From positions 41,912,347-41,976,346 of the forward strand of contig OY783203.1 of NCBI GenBank assembly GCA_963678705.1: DNA of 64,000 nt. Direction: 5' to 3'. The notes under the pieces were generated by a model. It worked only from the letters and a program-made list of their open reading frames with translations. It ran no database searches and was not told the origin of the DNA. A program made the position numbers and the translations under genes. How positions within the stretch are numbered: the stretch's first letter is position 1; the number at the start of each line of letters is the position of its first letter. The DNA is from Panorpa germanica (Eukaryota > Arthropoda > Insecta > Mecoptera > Panorpidae). Below are positions 20,870 through 33,399 of the stretch, piece by piece.

Positions 20870-23800
20870 TCACTGAATACTGTCTGGGTAATCTCCAGTA
20901 GGATTCCTGTATCCGTATACCTCACTAGGTTCTGAAAGTAAAGATATGTAATATTAGATTTTGGATTAATCGTTACTTATTTTATTGCTGTTTGAATTAT
21001 AAAATAACCTTTCCCTTTTTTTAGTAGTCTTTCGAAATTTTAATTTTTCTATTTAATATATGTCTTAAGCATAAGCCTCATTCCCACTCACTGTTTTGAT
21101 ATTTAATTTGCTGTTTTTATCTAATATTTTAATCTAAATTTCAGGTTTTCTGAAAAGGCATTCATAGTCACATTCGTGTTTTAATTTGAGTTTAGTTAAT
21201 TTAGTTGGTGCGCATGCGTGTTTAGTAATATAAATTTTGACAGTTCGACAATTGGACAAAATTGAATGTGAAATAATCAAAATTGCTATTTTTAATAACA
21301 ATTAGTAATAGAAATTGTTTTTATCTCTTTATTTTTGACAAACTGACAATAAACTTCTTTTAAATACAAATTCTACTGCATTTTAACAGATTGTCACATT
21401 TTGGAGGTTATAATATAGTTTTTCTTAATTTAAAACATTGGACCTTGTAAGGTTCTAAAAAAACTAAGAAAACTTAAAAAATAAATTAAATTAAAAATGG
21501 TACTGTGAATGACTACGTGTATTGCCATATGCTAAACAATTTAAATTAAATACAAAATACAAAATTAAATTAAAGCAGTGAGTGGGAATGATACTTTAGT
21601 TAATTAAAAACTTACTGTTACCTTACAGAGTAATAAAATTTAAATAGAACAACTTTTTTAGACTATTAAAGATTAACAGACTCACATAATCTTTGGTATC
21701 TTCATAATCATAAAATACAAATTTTTCACTAAATTAAAAAAAAAATGAAATAACTTTTAATTCATGTAAAATTTTACTTAAACGGAATCTAGTAATGTTT
21801 ATTCTATCAGGATATTTATTTTTGCTTGAAATCAATTTATTTTATAGGTAAAAATATTCTTTTTAAATTCTTTACTCAAACTTAAAAAGATTTGTCTTCC
21901 GAAAAAGGGGTTTTACAATTCTGTATAGTTTTGTGGTGGAAATATCAATAAAATAGTTTAGAAAACGTTTCGTATTAAGTAACAATTTTATGCAAAATGT
22001 AACTTTTAATGTAAAATAAACCCTAATAATTACTAGTAAATGTAATTACTAGTAATTACTAGATATTACTAGTAAAATGTTGAATATCACTTCACCCAAG
22101 GTTTCAAGATACAGAAATATTACAATTAGAACATGAAATTTTGCAAACAGTTGTGACTTCGAGATTGTAAAAAATGTACTTTTCCCCTGTCTATAGCGTC
22201 ACTGACAAAAACCAAATTTGTTCTACTCCAACAAAACGAATGATGCTAAACATAAACAAGATAAGATATTTTATTGATGTTTACCTACGGAATCCGTGTC
22301 TTGGTCTCTGATTTGTCGAAGTGCCGCACGAATTTCGGGACCACTAGCATTTTGCATTTCAATGGACCTAAGGTAGTTTAGGGACTTCTTATATTGTTCC
22401 ATTTCCTCATCCAGTCGCAGGGCATTGTTATTATCTCCAAATTCACCATAGTCCAAAACATTTTCTGATGACAGTGTCGCGATGACTTCCTTGAAACCAA
22501 ATTGGCGAATATCGTCCAGAAACTGCAGGAAGTCTGTGTAGGTGATGTACAGCTGGAAATGGGAGGATGAATGGAAATGAATTATTGAATAATTACATGA
22601 TTACTGTTAATAATAGATAATTGGTTTCAAATTAATTCTACTTTTTAAATTGCATTATTGGATAGTACATATTTTGGATGATTAAGCTGTGTGCATTAGA
22701 GGGGGGGGGGGATGTTAAGATTTCAACTTTTTTTTCCATTTTTTTAATTTATTTATATTATTGTACAATATATTAAGTTTGTTGTGTAAAAATTTGAAGT
22801 CGGTTGGAGTAAAACTGATATAGAGTTTTAAGTCTTCACCTCTCTGGTCTGCTTTCGTGTTACTTTGAAACTTTTAAATGCGGTTTCTCTCATATAGCTT
22901 TTCCAGAGGCGGTGCCCTCTCTAGCTCAAAATCTACTGGACTGATTCTTTTGAAATTTTGCACACTCTTTCTTTACATAAATCCCAAGGTAACGCAGTCG
23001 AGTTTTTTTTAATTTTAACGTATTTCACAATAACAAAGTTTCTGATTTTTTTCATTAAAAATCGGTATTTTGACTTTTAAGTGTTGTAAAAAATTGAAAT
23101 ATCAATAAAAAAAGAAAAACTCGCCAGCGTTACCTGGAGAAACTTATAAACTAATGAAATCATTTTGGTTTGGTTAGAGAATCCAGTGATGAGTATGAGT
23201 GGCACCGCAACGTCTGCGGAGATTCGCTGTCAATGCCTCATTTCTTGACATTTATTTATGAAAATTTCACAAAGTATTAACTAAATGTTATTTTATCATA
23301 TAGTAATTATATAAATAATTATATATTAACTGTGTCGTCAAAAAACATTATCGAAAATATACTTCTTTTTTATCGTTTTGTCCTTACCCTCTCTTAATAA
23401 CTAGCAACATTCCATTAAATCATATTTTTGATATTACAAATAATACATTTTTCAAAACATGAAATAGTTTATCAGATGCTATTGAAAAGTTAGCCAAAGT
23501 TGAAACAGATATACTAATTAATGTCATTGAAATTAAAATAATTTTAGGTAAGAACTTTCAATGTGATTCTTTAAAACTTTCATCTTGGTCTTTAATGTGG
23601 AATGTTGATATTGATCTTTTAACCACCAAGCGATAGAAAAATCTGTTTTTCTCGCAAATATTGCAGCACCTTGAATTTTCCTGTCCAGTTTCGTTGTTCC
23701 GGCTCAGCTAACTCCAAAATGTTCACCCACTTGTAATGTTCAGAGTTCGTGTTGCTGTGATATTGACGCACGACACTGTACCTGTGTTGGGAAAGAATGA

Positions 23801-26800
23801 CATTTGAGTATGAAACACAAAACTAAAAGCCTAAAACGCTTAGGCTGTGTTACGTGAAATGCATCACCAGGAAGGTACTTATACTTTTCCTTTACTTACG
23901 ATAAACCATTTTCTCTCATTTCATTAATCCTGGCGTTAGCCATTATATCTGTCAGCTCAACGTTTTCTGGATTTCTTTTAATGTCTACTAAGGTCCTTGG
24001 ATGAATTAAGCCAAATCTTACACATTCCATAACAGGAACTAGATGTTCACATCGCTCTTTCCAATCGTGTATCAACCAGCGTGTTCCTGCCAACAGGATC
24101 TCGGTCTCACTAAAATAAATACAACGTTAAGTCATCAACTATATATTTTGTATGTTTTTAGGGTAGTTACTTTACATAAGAAAATTCGACGTAAGCCTGG
24201 GCGCACTTCAACCTTTTAAAATTCTACTTTTCTACGAAAAAGACGAACTTGTATACAATGGATTAGCAGTTTAGATAAAATTAGATATGATCTACTATAA
24301 TCCCCATTTGAGGAAGTCTTCTTCTTTGGAAATTCTATTTAAATCTATTTCCAATGCTGAGTTCTATCATCGATCACCTCTAACAATGTTGCCAGTATTT
24401 ATGGTATTGTCATTTTATAAATATTACACCGTTGCCTTATAAGTTTTAAAACTTATTACATTGCAAAAAATGCAGTATTGAAAAATTAAATATAATATTT
24501 TCTTGATAACTAATTTATTATACTCGTACATAATTCTATACTAATTTTGATAAGTTAGTCCATTGAAATAGTATAGGACGCTAAGCTACAAAATAAAATT
24601 TAAGAATATTTAACTTTTTGTATAAAGAATTATCTCAATAAAATTTATGATTTTGTGTTAGTTTGTGTAATGTAAACAAAATATAATTTAAATAATAAAA
24701 TATTATATAATAATTGTTATTTAATATACAAAGATTATTGTTACCTGTTTACAGATATATAATTAGAACTTAAGAAGATGCAAACAGCTTCAACATCTAG
24801 ATCCAAGAAGTCTTGGGATGCGACAAGAGTTAAGAAGAAGTTCATAATTCTTTGTATCATTAGCTCCATAACGGTAGTAACGCCCCGTTTTCTAGCTTCC
24901 ATATACAAGCTATATGCAGAATCTTCGCGGAAGACTTTGTCGCTATCGATAAAGGCCCAACATTGTTCCTCAAGTTCTACGAAATAAAATCATTTTATTC
25001 TATTTGTTACTATGCGGAAGAGTTTCAAATATAAACACAAAAGCCTTATTGTACGACGTATAATTACACTGTGTTAAACTTGCATTACACAGTCGGAGAA
25101 AGGAAAGTCTCGTAAAAATTTGTAATCAAAAGCTTCACACATATTCAAATGTAAAATTTGTTTTACATTTGTGTATTTAAAATATTTATTTGTACAGCGG
25201 TGTCACCTATAATATAAAACTCTCATCGTAACGACAAACCTTTTATTTAAACTGGTTTGTGCTCTTGGATTGGTTGTTGTCTTAGATAGATTCGCTTACA
25301 TCTTTGAACATGGGTTAATTCAAGGATTTGAATGTATGCAATATTCTATTGTTGGGACCGTTTTTGCGATATATTATAAACAAATAACAAATCCATTAAC
25401 TTTTTTATTTGAAAAAATATAACACGCTATCCATGTTTTAAATGGTACGCTTTGATTAGCTTGCGACGAGCTAGCAAGTTACATAGCAACAACTTAACAA
25501 AATTGCACTGAACGGCACTATTTTACATATGTAACTTTTATTAAAGTTTGACAGTTTGTTTATTAGAACCATGAGGCTGAATACTGCGATAAAAGTAAAG
25601 AGAGAGATAGCTGACGAGTGTCCTCTGTGTCTCTTTCTAGTCGAGCACTGCCTCTGCTTGCTTGCTTACCCCCTACCTCACTGCCAATCAACCAAGCCAG
25701 TAGCAGTGGTTCGGCTAGAAAGAGACAGATAGGACACTCGGCAGCTATCCCTCTCTTTGCCTTTATCGCTTCCTCTTACACGCGGCCGTACCCTTTCAGC
25801 ACTCTATGCTTATTTCTCTATGATCAGTACCGTCCATTGCGGGTGGTGTAGTAGGGTTCATCACTAAATGGACTTTAAATATATGTAAATGCTCTTAAAC
25901 AACTGAAGTAACTTGGAAATTAACAAATCAGCGACGAGTCTTCAGTAATTAATTTTAGGAAGCACAAACAAACGAGCAGCGTATAAAAATTTCAAAATGT
26001 CAAGTTAAACACTAACCTGCTATTTTTAGGAATTGTGCTGCAATAAACACTTGTAAGATGTTCTCTCGGTCTAACAGTTCCAAGGTGGCATGATCACTAA
26101 AGATCATCCACTCGTAAATAATTCGGAATGCAAGTACTGTTACATCCTCCTGTAACAGATGAATTTATTTGATATTACCCGGAAAATACAAAACATGAAT
26201 GTTACCTTATACTCAATTGGAAATAATGTTTATTAAAATCGATGAATTTGCAATGAAAGAGTTCATTCACAGTCTCTCCTTTGAAATGCTTCTATTATTG
26301 ACTGTAAATGGTGAAACACATATCTAACCTTTTCACTAAAGGTGCCGGCAAAGAGGGAACGAAAAGAAGGAAAGAATAGAGAAAAGAGGCAGAGATTAGA
26401 TGCATATCACACTGACCTCATAAAATTCATATATATTTTGTCTATTTGAACGGAAGAACTTGGAGTAACATCCCAACACGAGTAAGTGGCAGTGAAAATC
26501 GTTGCCATTGATTCTGACAATGGTGTCTGTGTCCCTAGAATGAAGAATTTTATCAAAAAACAGAATAATAAGGTTATAGGTGTGACTAAATGATAAATTA
26601 CTAAATTAGTCATAATTAGTAGATTAATCTTTGTAATATCATCATGTTATCACAGAATAACATACATTAGTGATTCTTAATGGATTTTCTTTCATACAAT
26701 CACAAACAGAAAGTTTTAATCCACATTGTTATCTGATGGTTGTGAAACATCTTAATTACATTTAAGTGTAAGCACCCGTTTATAGGTTTTAATTTACGGA

Positions 26801-29522
26801 TTATATCTGTCTTTCTTACTCATTGATATGCTAACCAAAAAAAAATCACAGTTTGTCTTAAAATATATAAGGAAATAAACTCGTGTTACCAGCGTGCGCT
26901 AAGCCTAATATACGAAATTAAAAAAAATATTGTACACTTACGTCAAATGAACAATTCTAGTGTCCAAATTGTCAAATAACGGAGTTTTAATTGGTACATG
27001 CAAGAATTTCCATTCAATAATCACAGCGCTGAGATATCCCAACATACCGACGTCAATCTCAGGGTGCAGTGGTATTGTCTTTACGTCAGACTTCTTTCCT
27101 TCAGCAATAGTGGTTCCCTTATTATTCCCATCTGAAAATATACGAAAAGACATTACTTCTTTAAGTACCAGATTCAATTATTTGACAAAGAATTTAGTTG
27201 CATTGGAAAATTGGTTCAAATCTTCCTTTTGTCAAAATGATTCATTTTAAAGTGACGAGCATCTAAGAAGCGGCCAGGAACTATAGCCTTAGCTATAGGC
27301 ACAGAATATACTCTTATCCAAATAAACTTGTGGGACAACTTTACTCAAATCCTAAAAACTGTAGACTGAAGCGGTAATATCTTCAAACAGGAGCATAGTA
27401 ACGAATAGCCTCCAACTCATCCATTCTACATTAGGTTAATAAATTTACTTATTTTAATTTTGACACATTGTAAATAAAATAGGATTCAATTAAAAGAAAG
27501 GATATAAAAATGACCTCTTTCAGACATTTGTATCTTGTAAGAAAACTTGCAAGTGTGTATATACTTACAGGTCATGATGCATTGGGTTTGTGCAACTTCT
27601 TCAGTGACAGTTACTGGTTTCATTGGAAGCCGAAATTTCGGTTGGCTTTCAGAATTTTGTGCTTCTGTGGAAACCATCGCTGCACGCTTTACAAGACGTG
27701 ATCCTGATCGTTCACTCATGCTTTTGGAAGAACATGTAGACGATTGACCGGATTGGCCGGATTGACTACTAGCCGACGTACTTGCATAACTGGTAGCGTG
27801 AGATAGAGGTTTATTTGGACATTTCTGAGTTGTAGTTATGGATTGTGAAGAATTAGGTGGAATTGCTAAATTATCATACAACAGAACTGCGGGCTCAATA
27901 TGTGAAGTTCTTTTAATTTCCGGCACCAGTTTATCTTGATTTGTATTATCGTATAAAATAGCTGTATTTTCTCCTGTACAATAAGATTGCGATGTTTGCA
28001 TTGGGTTAGAATTTCTTTTTATCACTATTAGCTGTTTCCTGTTTGATACAGTAGGTTCCAAATCACTTAGAGACTCCGGCATTGCGGCTGTATTAGCATA
28101 TATTAGACAAGCTTGTTCATCCTTATTATCCGAAAGATGAAATATATTTCGTACCTTTCCATCAGGAGCACGTTTATATTCAACATCGCCATCGTTACGA
28201 CATACTTGTACTTGAGTTTCCGGAATAGCTAACATTACATTTGTGGGTTCCTGCAAATAATGCCCATCTATTTCTTGTACCATAATATTAGGTTCCTTAT
28301 TTTCAAGGTGACATAACGGAAGCACATGATCACATAACTCTGGTGATGAATTTTGACAAGATAAACTCAATGATGCTCTATGGTTTTGGGACGAATATTT
28401 TTCAGTGTTTGATGCAGTCGATGGTCTTGAACGGGGTATTGGACCAGTCTTTGGAGGGATCGGTGGTAACGCTAGCATTTTAGGTTTTATATTGTCTCTC
28501 GATTCTGTAGAGAGATCAGCATCATTAGATATTGCTTGCTTTGAAGTCACTGGAACGGCGCATATTGCACGTAAAGGTTGTCTTTCAGCAGATTCGCAAC
28601 TAGATGACGCAGATGGGGTAGAATAGTCCTCACGAGTAACGTCACGTATACATTCCAGGTTATTAGCGCAATTATGCTTACATTTGTTATGTAAAAGGCA
28701 GTTTACTCGCATAGAGCTGGAAGGTTTAGGCGCGGTTAACGATTTTGATAGTCCCAGTCGTTTCAGCGAAGTTACAGAATCATTGCAGTAGTGTACTGGT
28801 TCTTGTTCCATGATTTGTTCCTCAGTGATTGGTGGTGTTACTGGTCGTAGTGCTTCAGAAGATTGATGGTTATTCGTAGTTAAAGCAGAGTGGCAGGAAT
28901 TAAACTGTGTAGAAGGTGTGATGGTCCCGGATGTGGTATACGACTTTCTTTCAGGTGAACACGATCTAGGTGATGATCTTGGTGATGACCTAACTGAACT
29001 ATTTCTACTCCCATTTTCATCAATGGGATGTATTTTGGAAATACAGGAATTGTATATTGTCGATGGAATACCAGACGGAGGTTGTGAACTTTTATCAGGA
29101 GAAGATGATCTGCTTGAGCTACCCCGACTTACACTTTGAAATCCTCTAGATACGCAAGAGCTGTATAGGGTTGGTGTCAGAGATGAAGCAGTCCTTGAAT
29201 TTCTGTCAGCTGAGGTTGATCTGATACTAGGTTTGATATGCCCGGGATGTAATGGACTATTGGAATACATTTTCTGCGAACAAGGCATGTATTGTTGTCG
29301 AGTATTTCTGCCAGGAGACATAGCTCTTTGTATATTGTCTTTAACTTGTGCTGGTTGCTTTGTATTGTAGTTGTATACTTTGGCAGGAGATGAATTATAC
29401 TGTGCAGGCAAAACATTTGCTGGTTGCCGTGAACCTCGGTCAGGTGACACAGGTTTTGATATGTTAGTATTAGTTTTACCCTGGCCTGGTGGGTACTGAT
29501 TTGTATGATTAGTGGAATCCAT
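20870..29522 (-). CDS. BTB-BACK domain protein with long disordered N-terminus
   Basis: Nine coding exons on the minus strand: 27569-29522, 26942-27131, 26417-26534, 26017-26150, 24745-24976, 23900-24109, 23670-23781, 22285-22552, 20870-20931, about 1,092 aa. Residues 1-650 are Ser/Pro-rich and look unstructured, with five spaced 'SPDR'-like repeats (see findings). The BTB domain starts near 716 ('DTDTIVRINGNDFHCHLLVL', 'YSKFFRSN', 'VTVLAFRIIYEWMIFSDHAT', 'FIAAQFLKIAELEEQCWAFI') and a BACK-like helical domain follows ('LYMEARKRGVTTVMELMIQR', 'LAGTRWLIHDWKER', 'VRFGLIHPRTLVDI'). The C-terminus is short and polar ('YRNPTGDYPDSIQ') with no Kelch repeats. Such proteins commonly act as substrate adaptors for cullin-3 ligases; that role is inferred. 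The second BTB exon carries one extra base (T-run, 26,099-26,102); removing it makes the total length an exact multiple of three. The 23,670 donor (AAG/GTGCTG) is weak. I do not recognise an exact family name. Confidence 0.85.
21078..21591. mobile_element. ~0.5-kb MITE with CATTCCCACTCACTG termini
   Basis: The left end 'cattcccactcactg' and right end 'cagtgagtgggaatg' are perfect inverted copies of 15 bp with partial extension inward of AT-rich sequence. No coding capacity. It lies in the last intron of the BTB gene. Superfamily is uncertain. Confidence 0.6.
22830..23200. repeat. Candidate transposon relic in BTB gene intron
   Basis: Less AT-rich block with 'gaggcggtgccctctctagc' and 'aaatctactggactgattct', phrasing typical of decayed DNA transposons in insects. 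No termini could be paired, so this is a weak call. Confidence 0.25.
25586..25769. mobile_element. Foldback MITE, ~65-bp arms
   Basis: The left arm 'gcgataaaagtaaagagaga' onward pairs with the right arm ending 'ctctctttgcctttatcgc'; both carry 'gagtgtcc' and 'gtctctttcta' in mirrored order, with a loop of about 50 bases rich in 'ttgcttgctt'. Distinctly more GC-rich than the intron that holds it (between the BTB exon at 26,017 and the BACK exon at 24,976). Confidence 0.7.
26330..26400 (+). repeat. Purine-rich dispersed repeat, fragment
   Basis: Short GA-rich piece ('gggaacgaaaagaaggaaag') resembling the larger copies at 34,780, 51,290 (inverted) and 52,500 (inverted). Too short to classify. 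Confidence 0.3.
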
Positions 29523-29735
29523 TTTTGAATGGGAGGGGTAAACCCCCCACTGCTGAAGTTAGGGCTTGTACTTGTACCAGAATGATGTCCAAGTGTTCAG
29601 AATTTAATTAGTCTAGAATAAAAAAATATTATTATTTGGATATAGAACTTAATTTCTGATATTTATTATTACCTCAACGAAGTTACGAGCAGTATTTTGT
29701 TGACGGAGTTTGGAAGATAGTGACAATCATTCTAC
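29523..29735 (-). promoter_or_regulatory. Probable 5' untranslated exons of the BTB gene
   Basis: Upstream of the ATG at 29,522 an acceptor-like 'tttattctag' ends near 29,615 on the minus strand, and a donor-like 'GAG|GTAATA' sits near 29,673, preceded by a short less AT-rich stretch to about 29,735. Together they suggest an untranslated exon and intron. Not proven. Confidence 0.35.
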
Positions 29736-29739
29736 ATAC

Positions 29740-31030
29740 TGAAACAACAGACTTTAGTTAAAGTAAACTAAGTAAAAATAGTCTAAATAGCTAAAATAAT
29801 TTTTTTTTACAGAAACCAAATGATTAATGATTTGCTAAATCTCTTCTTAAATAGCGTTCAGCTTATAAAGTATTATATTCTGTGCAAATTAAGACTTATA
29901 TAATGAATTACAAGTCTCCTTAATAGTGTATATCTTTGATATTTCCATGATCATGTTACACTTTACTGACTAAAATGTAATGTGTATAATATTTATGTAA
30001 TGCATGTTGAAAGAAGAGGTAATATTTATTTAGAAAGTGGTTTGAAATACTACAAAAATATTTTGTAACTTTCGGTGAAATGCAATGACATATTATTTAC
30101 TTTCAGAAATATCATAACTTTAATAACTTTGCATATCCATGTTATAGTTTTATCTTTTAAGTTCATTTATCAAATATATGTAATACCCCGGACCGGACTC
30201 CGTAAAAATTATGACACCCACTAAAGTAACCCTTGTAGCTTTATAATTGACAGCTACTATTTTTAATGACTTCTAAGGGATACGTTATGGTCACGTAATA
30301 AAAAATTACTTTGCTGACTTAAAAAGAAACATACATTCATTCACTTTTAAAACTTCACAATGTTCTTGTGTCAAAACCTGAGAAAATAATTAAACGAATA
30401 TTGAAATTTTAATAATTAATATAATAAAATAATGTTGCTTATTGAAAACTTAATTTTTCAAAGAAATTAATACAGAAGATAACATAAGGTAACACTGTTT
30501 ACTTATTTATGTTAATTAACGTTGGCTTATTTCCAACAGAACCTAAAGCCTAAAGTCTAAGCCTACAGCCTAAAGTCTAACTCCTGGCAGACGTGCTCGA
30601 ATATAAGCTATATCATTTTTTATGTGCCCCATAGACGACCAACAAGATTATCAATCAAGTTAGTGGTTGCTCCCACAGACGAAGCAACATGTTTACCAAT
30701 CAAGTTGTCACATAATTTGTTGGGTGTTTTACTATCGATGCTGTTTCTTATTTCCTAAATATTATTTAATCAACATCAGCAAACATTAGGCTGCGCACAC
30801 CAAACATCAAAAGTTTTTGATTTTACATCAACCGTGATCACAACATAAAACTCAACCATCAACCTGCTGGCTAACGTACAACGTCCACTGTAACATGGCA
30901 TGTTGACAACCTTGTTTTCAACCAAATTGGTCGCTTGTACAGCCCATTACAAATTAAAAAATATACTTAAATGAATATGATGACGCTTGGGCACATTAAG
31001 TATTATTGTGAGAAAAGTTAAAAAGTGAAC
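29740..31030. other. Intergenic with repeat relics
   Basis: AT-rich to 30,500. An inverted SINE tail ('ttaacgttggcttatttcc') lies at 30,505-30,540. A mid-repetitive segment runs from about 30,560 to 30,960. No coding exon was identified. Confidence 0.35.
30560..30960. repeat. Dispersed repeat related to 40,380-40,500
   Basis: The part at 30,790-30,870 ('caccaaacatcaaaagtttt', 'cacaacataaaactc') resembles 40,405-40,475 ('caccaaagagcaaaagtttt', 'caacacgaaactcc'). This is a degenerate shared repeat of unknown class, in the same orientation in both places. Confidence 0.4.
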
Positions 31031-31034
31031 AGAA

Positions 31035-31240
31035 GATTGTGCAGCTATTAAAAGGAGGCAGTGAAGGGAAGCGGTGGATGACGGAGATAGAGAGAAGGAG
31101 CGAGGAAAGAGAAGGACGGGAGAGAAGCAGTAGGGGTTTAAATTTATCTGGTTTGTTTATATTTTTATGGTTTCTTTTGGAAGGAGTGAGAATGGGTACA
31201 TACTATGTAATTAAACACAATGATATGTAATTTAATAATT
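31035..31240 (+). repeat. Purine-rich dispersed repeat copy
   Basis: GA-rich stretch ('ggaaagagaaggacgggaga') followed by an AT-rich tail. Open frames across it are compositional. It resembles the family described at 34,780-35,240. Confidence 0.35.
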
Positions 31241-31910
31241 TAAGGCGGAAGAATGTAGTGCCTAATCACAAAAACATTAAAATATAATAATAATAATAAT
31301 ACTTAAATGAATATATTTACCTTATTATTGTGTCGCATTGGGTTAGGTATAAATGACATCACAATCAGGTTATCTAGGTTAGACAAAATATTTATTATAA
31401 AGTCAATATTTTATAAATTAATACCACATACATAAAATCAGTGCAGACTACCATATCTACTATTTAAATCGTGTAGTAAACATACGAGTATATGCCACAC
31501 AGATGCCATTTAATTGTATATCCATATTTAATAGGTTATATAAATGGTAATATTGAATATAAATATAATATAAATAAAAATATGTAATCACCTTATCCAT
31601 TGTCACGTGAATTTAAAAAAAATATTTTTCAAGCAAATAATGAAAAAAGTAAAAGTATATAAATCACAAAAAAATTTTAAAATGTCGACTCAATAAATTT
31701 AGTAAAGGTATGTGAAAAAAATAAAAGACATGCGGGATGTATGTTTACTAGATATTTGTATATATTAAATTGAAGTTAGCAGTTGTAAAAAGAAACCCGG
31801 AAGTAACATTTTGACAATACCGACAAAATGAATAAATTTTATTAAAATTATAAAATAATAATTAATTAATAATAATTTTTTGACAAATCTTACCCAAAAT
31901 TCTTACATTA

Positions 31911-31913
<3 letters not shown>

Positions 31914-31981
<68 letters not shown>
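31914..31981. repeat. (TA)n microsatellite
   Basis: About 34 uninterrupted TA repeats. Simple sequence with no further structure. Confidence 0.95.
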
Positions 31982-31984
<3 letters not shown>

Positions 31985-32782
31985 GGTTTTTATATAAACG
32001 AATATTATTATAAATATTATAAAAAATCTGCACATATAATTACATAAAAAATTGTCAATTACATTAAATAAATGTATGTAAAAATGTTGTTTTTCAAATA
32101 TGTAAGAATTGTGTTAAAATGTATAATACGGCTTCCTACATCACAGTTCAGCTTTAGCATACCTGACTTCGCATTGTACGCAACGGATTGATCGTATAAA
32201 ACGTGGAAGAGAAGAGAAGCGGAAGGAAGGCGTACGCAGTGACTATTACTGATTTTAGTATTTTAACGTCTGATACGTACGCTGTGGAATAGTTTTTATG
32301 GTATCATCACGTCATTTATGTACATATATGGACTACTTCAGTGCCTGTTAAGTTTAATGTAAGGACATAATCAAATAAACTTGATAATAACCGAATCCAG
32401 AAAGTAAAGTGCCTACGCCGTAGCATCAAATGTCTTGTACTTTTCTAACAGACTAGAATTACTATTGTGTCATAATAAAATCATAAACTACATTAAACAA
32501 AACATTTTTTACTTAACATTTCCTATTGTTAAAGACATCGCTGTATACATTACTTTCAAGTCTTTAGCGCAATGGTACACAATTTATTAAAAACAATAAC
32601 ATTACCTAAGTTACTTAAAAAAAACATTTTATACATACAAAACACAAAACAAAAATTATACTCGACCACAAAGGATGATTATAATTATAAAGAATATTTT
32701 GTCTGATTAGTGCACACGGTTACATAAGTGCTCACGTTAAATCACGATCATTGTAGTGTTATGAATAGCTCTTTTTACTTAC

Positions 32783-32897
32783 CTAGAGTGTCCTGTGCAA
32801 AAGTGAAACATGTTTGAAAGTTCTCTTGTGGGGAGCGACATTAGCTTCTTAAATTCAACAGGATTTGTTCGTGTTACACTTTAGGCTCTTCCGAGGA
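32783..32897 (-). other. Possible untranslated exon, minus strand
   Basis: On the minus strand an acceptor-like 'ttttag' (near 32,898) and a very good donor 'CTCTAG|GTAAGTAAAAAG' (near 32,782) bound a 115-base stretch. It could be a distal first exon of the BTB gene, 3.2 kb upstream of its ATG. A 20-codon frame opens inside it ('MSLPTRELSNMFHFCTGHS') but nothing links it to known protein. Confidence 0.3.
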
Positions 32898-33399
32898 TCT
32901 AAAATTAGTAGGTAAATTAAGAAAGGGCATTAAAACAAAGCAGATTTACTTAGAAATCAATTCAATTTAATAATTTCCCACTTACTGTTTTTAGTTTTAA
33001 ATTAAGGTTTACCCTTAAATGTAATTTTGAACTTGTGAAATCATGTATCATGCGTCACTACTATACATTATTTTGTAATAATTACTCTAATAAAACTCTG
33101 TGAGTTGGAATGGGGCTTAATTGGACATTAGTTAACCCAGTTAGAAACCCAGGTTGTCTACCAGTGCAGTTTCAAACTTACTACCTTGTTACATACTAAC
33201 ATCAAGGTGTAAAATAAATAATATTTAAGTTGTAGTATAAAAAAGCTTTTAAATTTGTTTCGGTGTTTGGCATGGTGCTTCTCCTACATGAGACTTTGCT
33301 AAATCCAGAGCCCTTAATGGAACACCCTTTAATTCGCAATTCTAATATTAACTCGCATTGTCGATAAAAATATTTCTTTATTATGTATTTGTTATTACA

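Noticed and set aside
24778-24987. Plus-strand frame opposite the BTB gene
   Set aside because: It is antisense to the coding exon at 24,745-24,976 and has no independent support.
27510-29139. Several plus-strand frames opposite the first BTB coding exon
   Set aside because: Shadows of a long coding exon on the minus strand.
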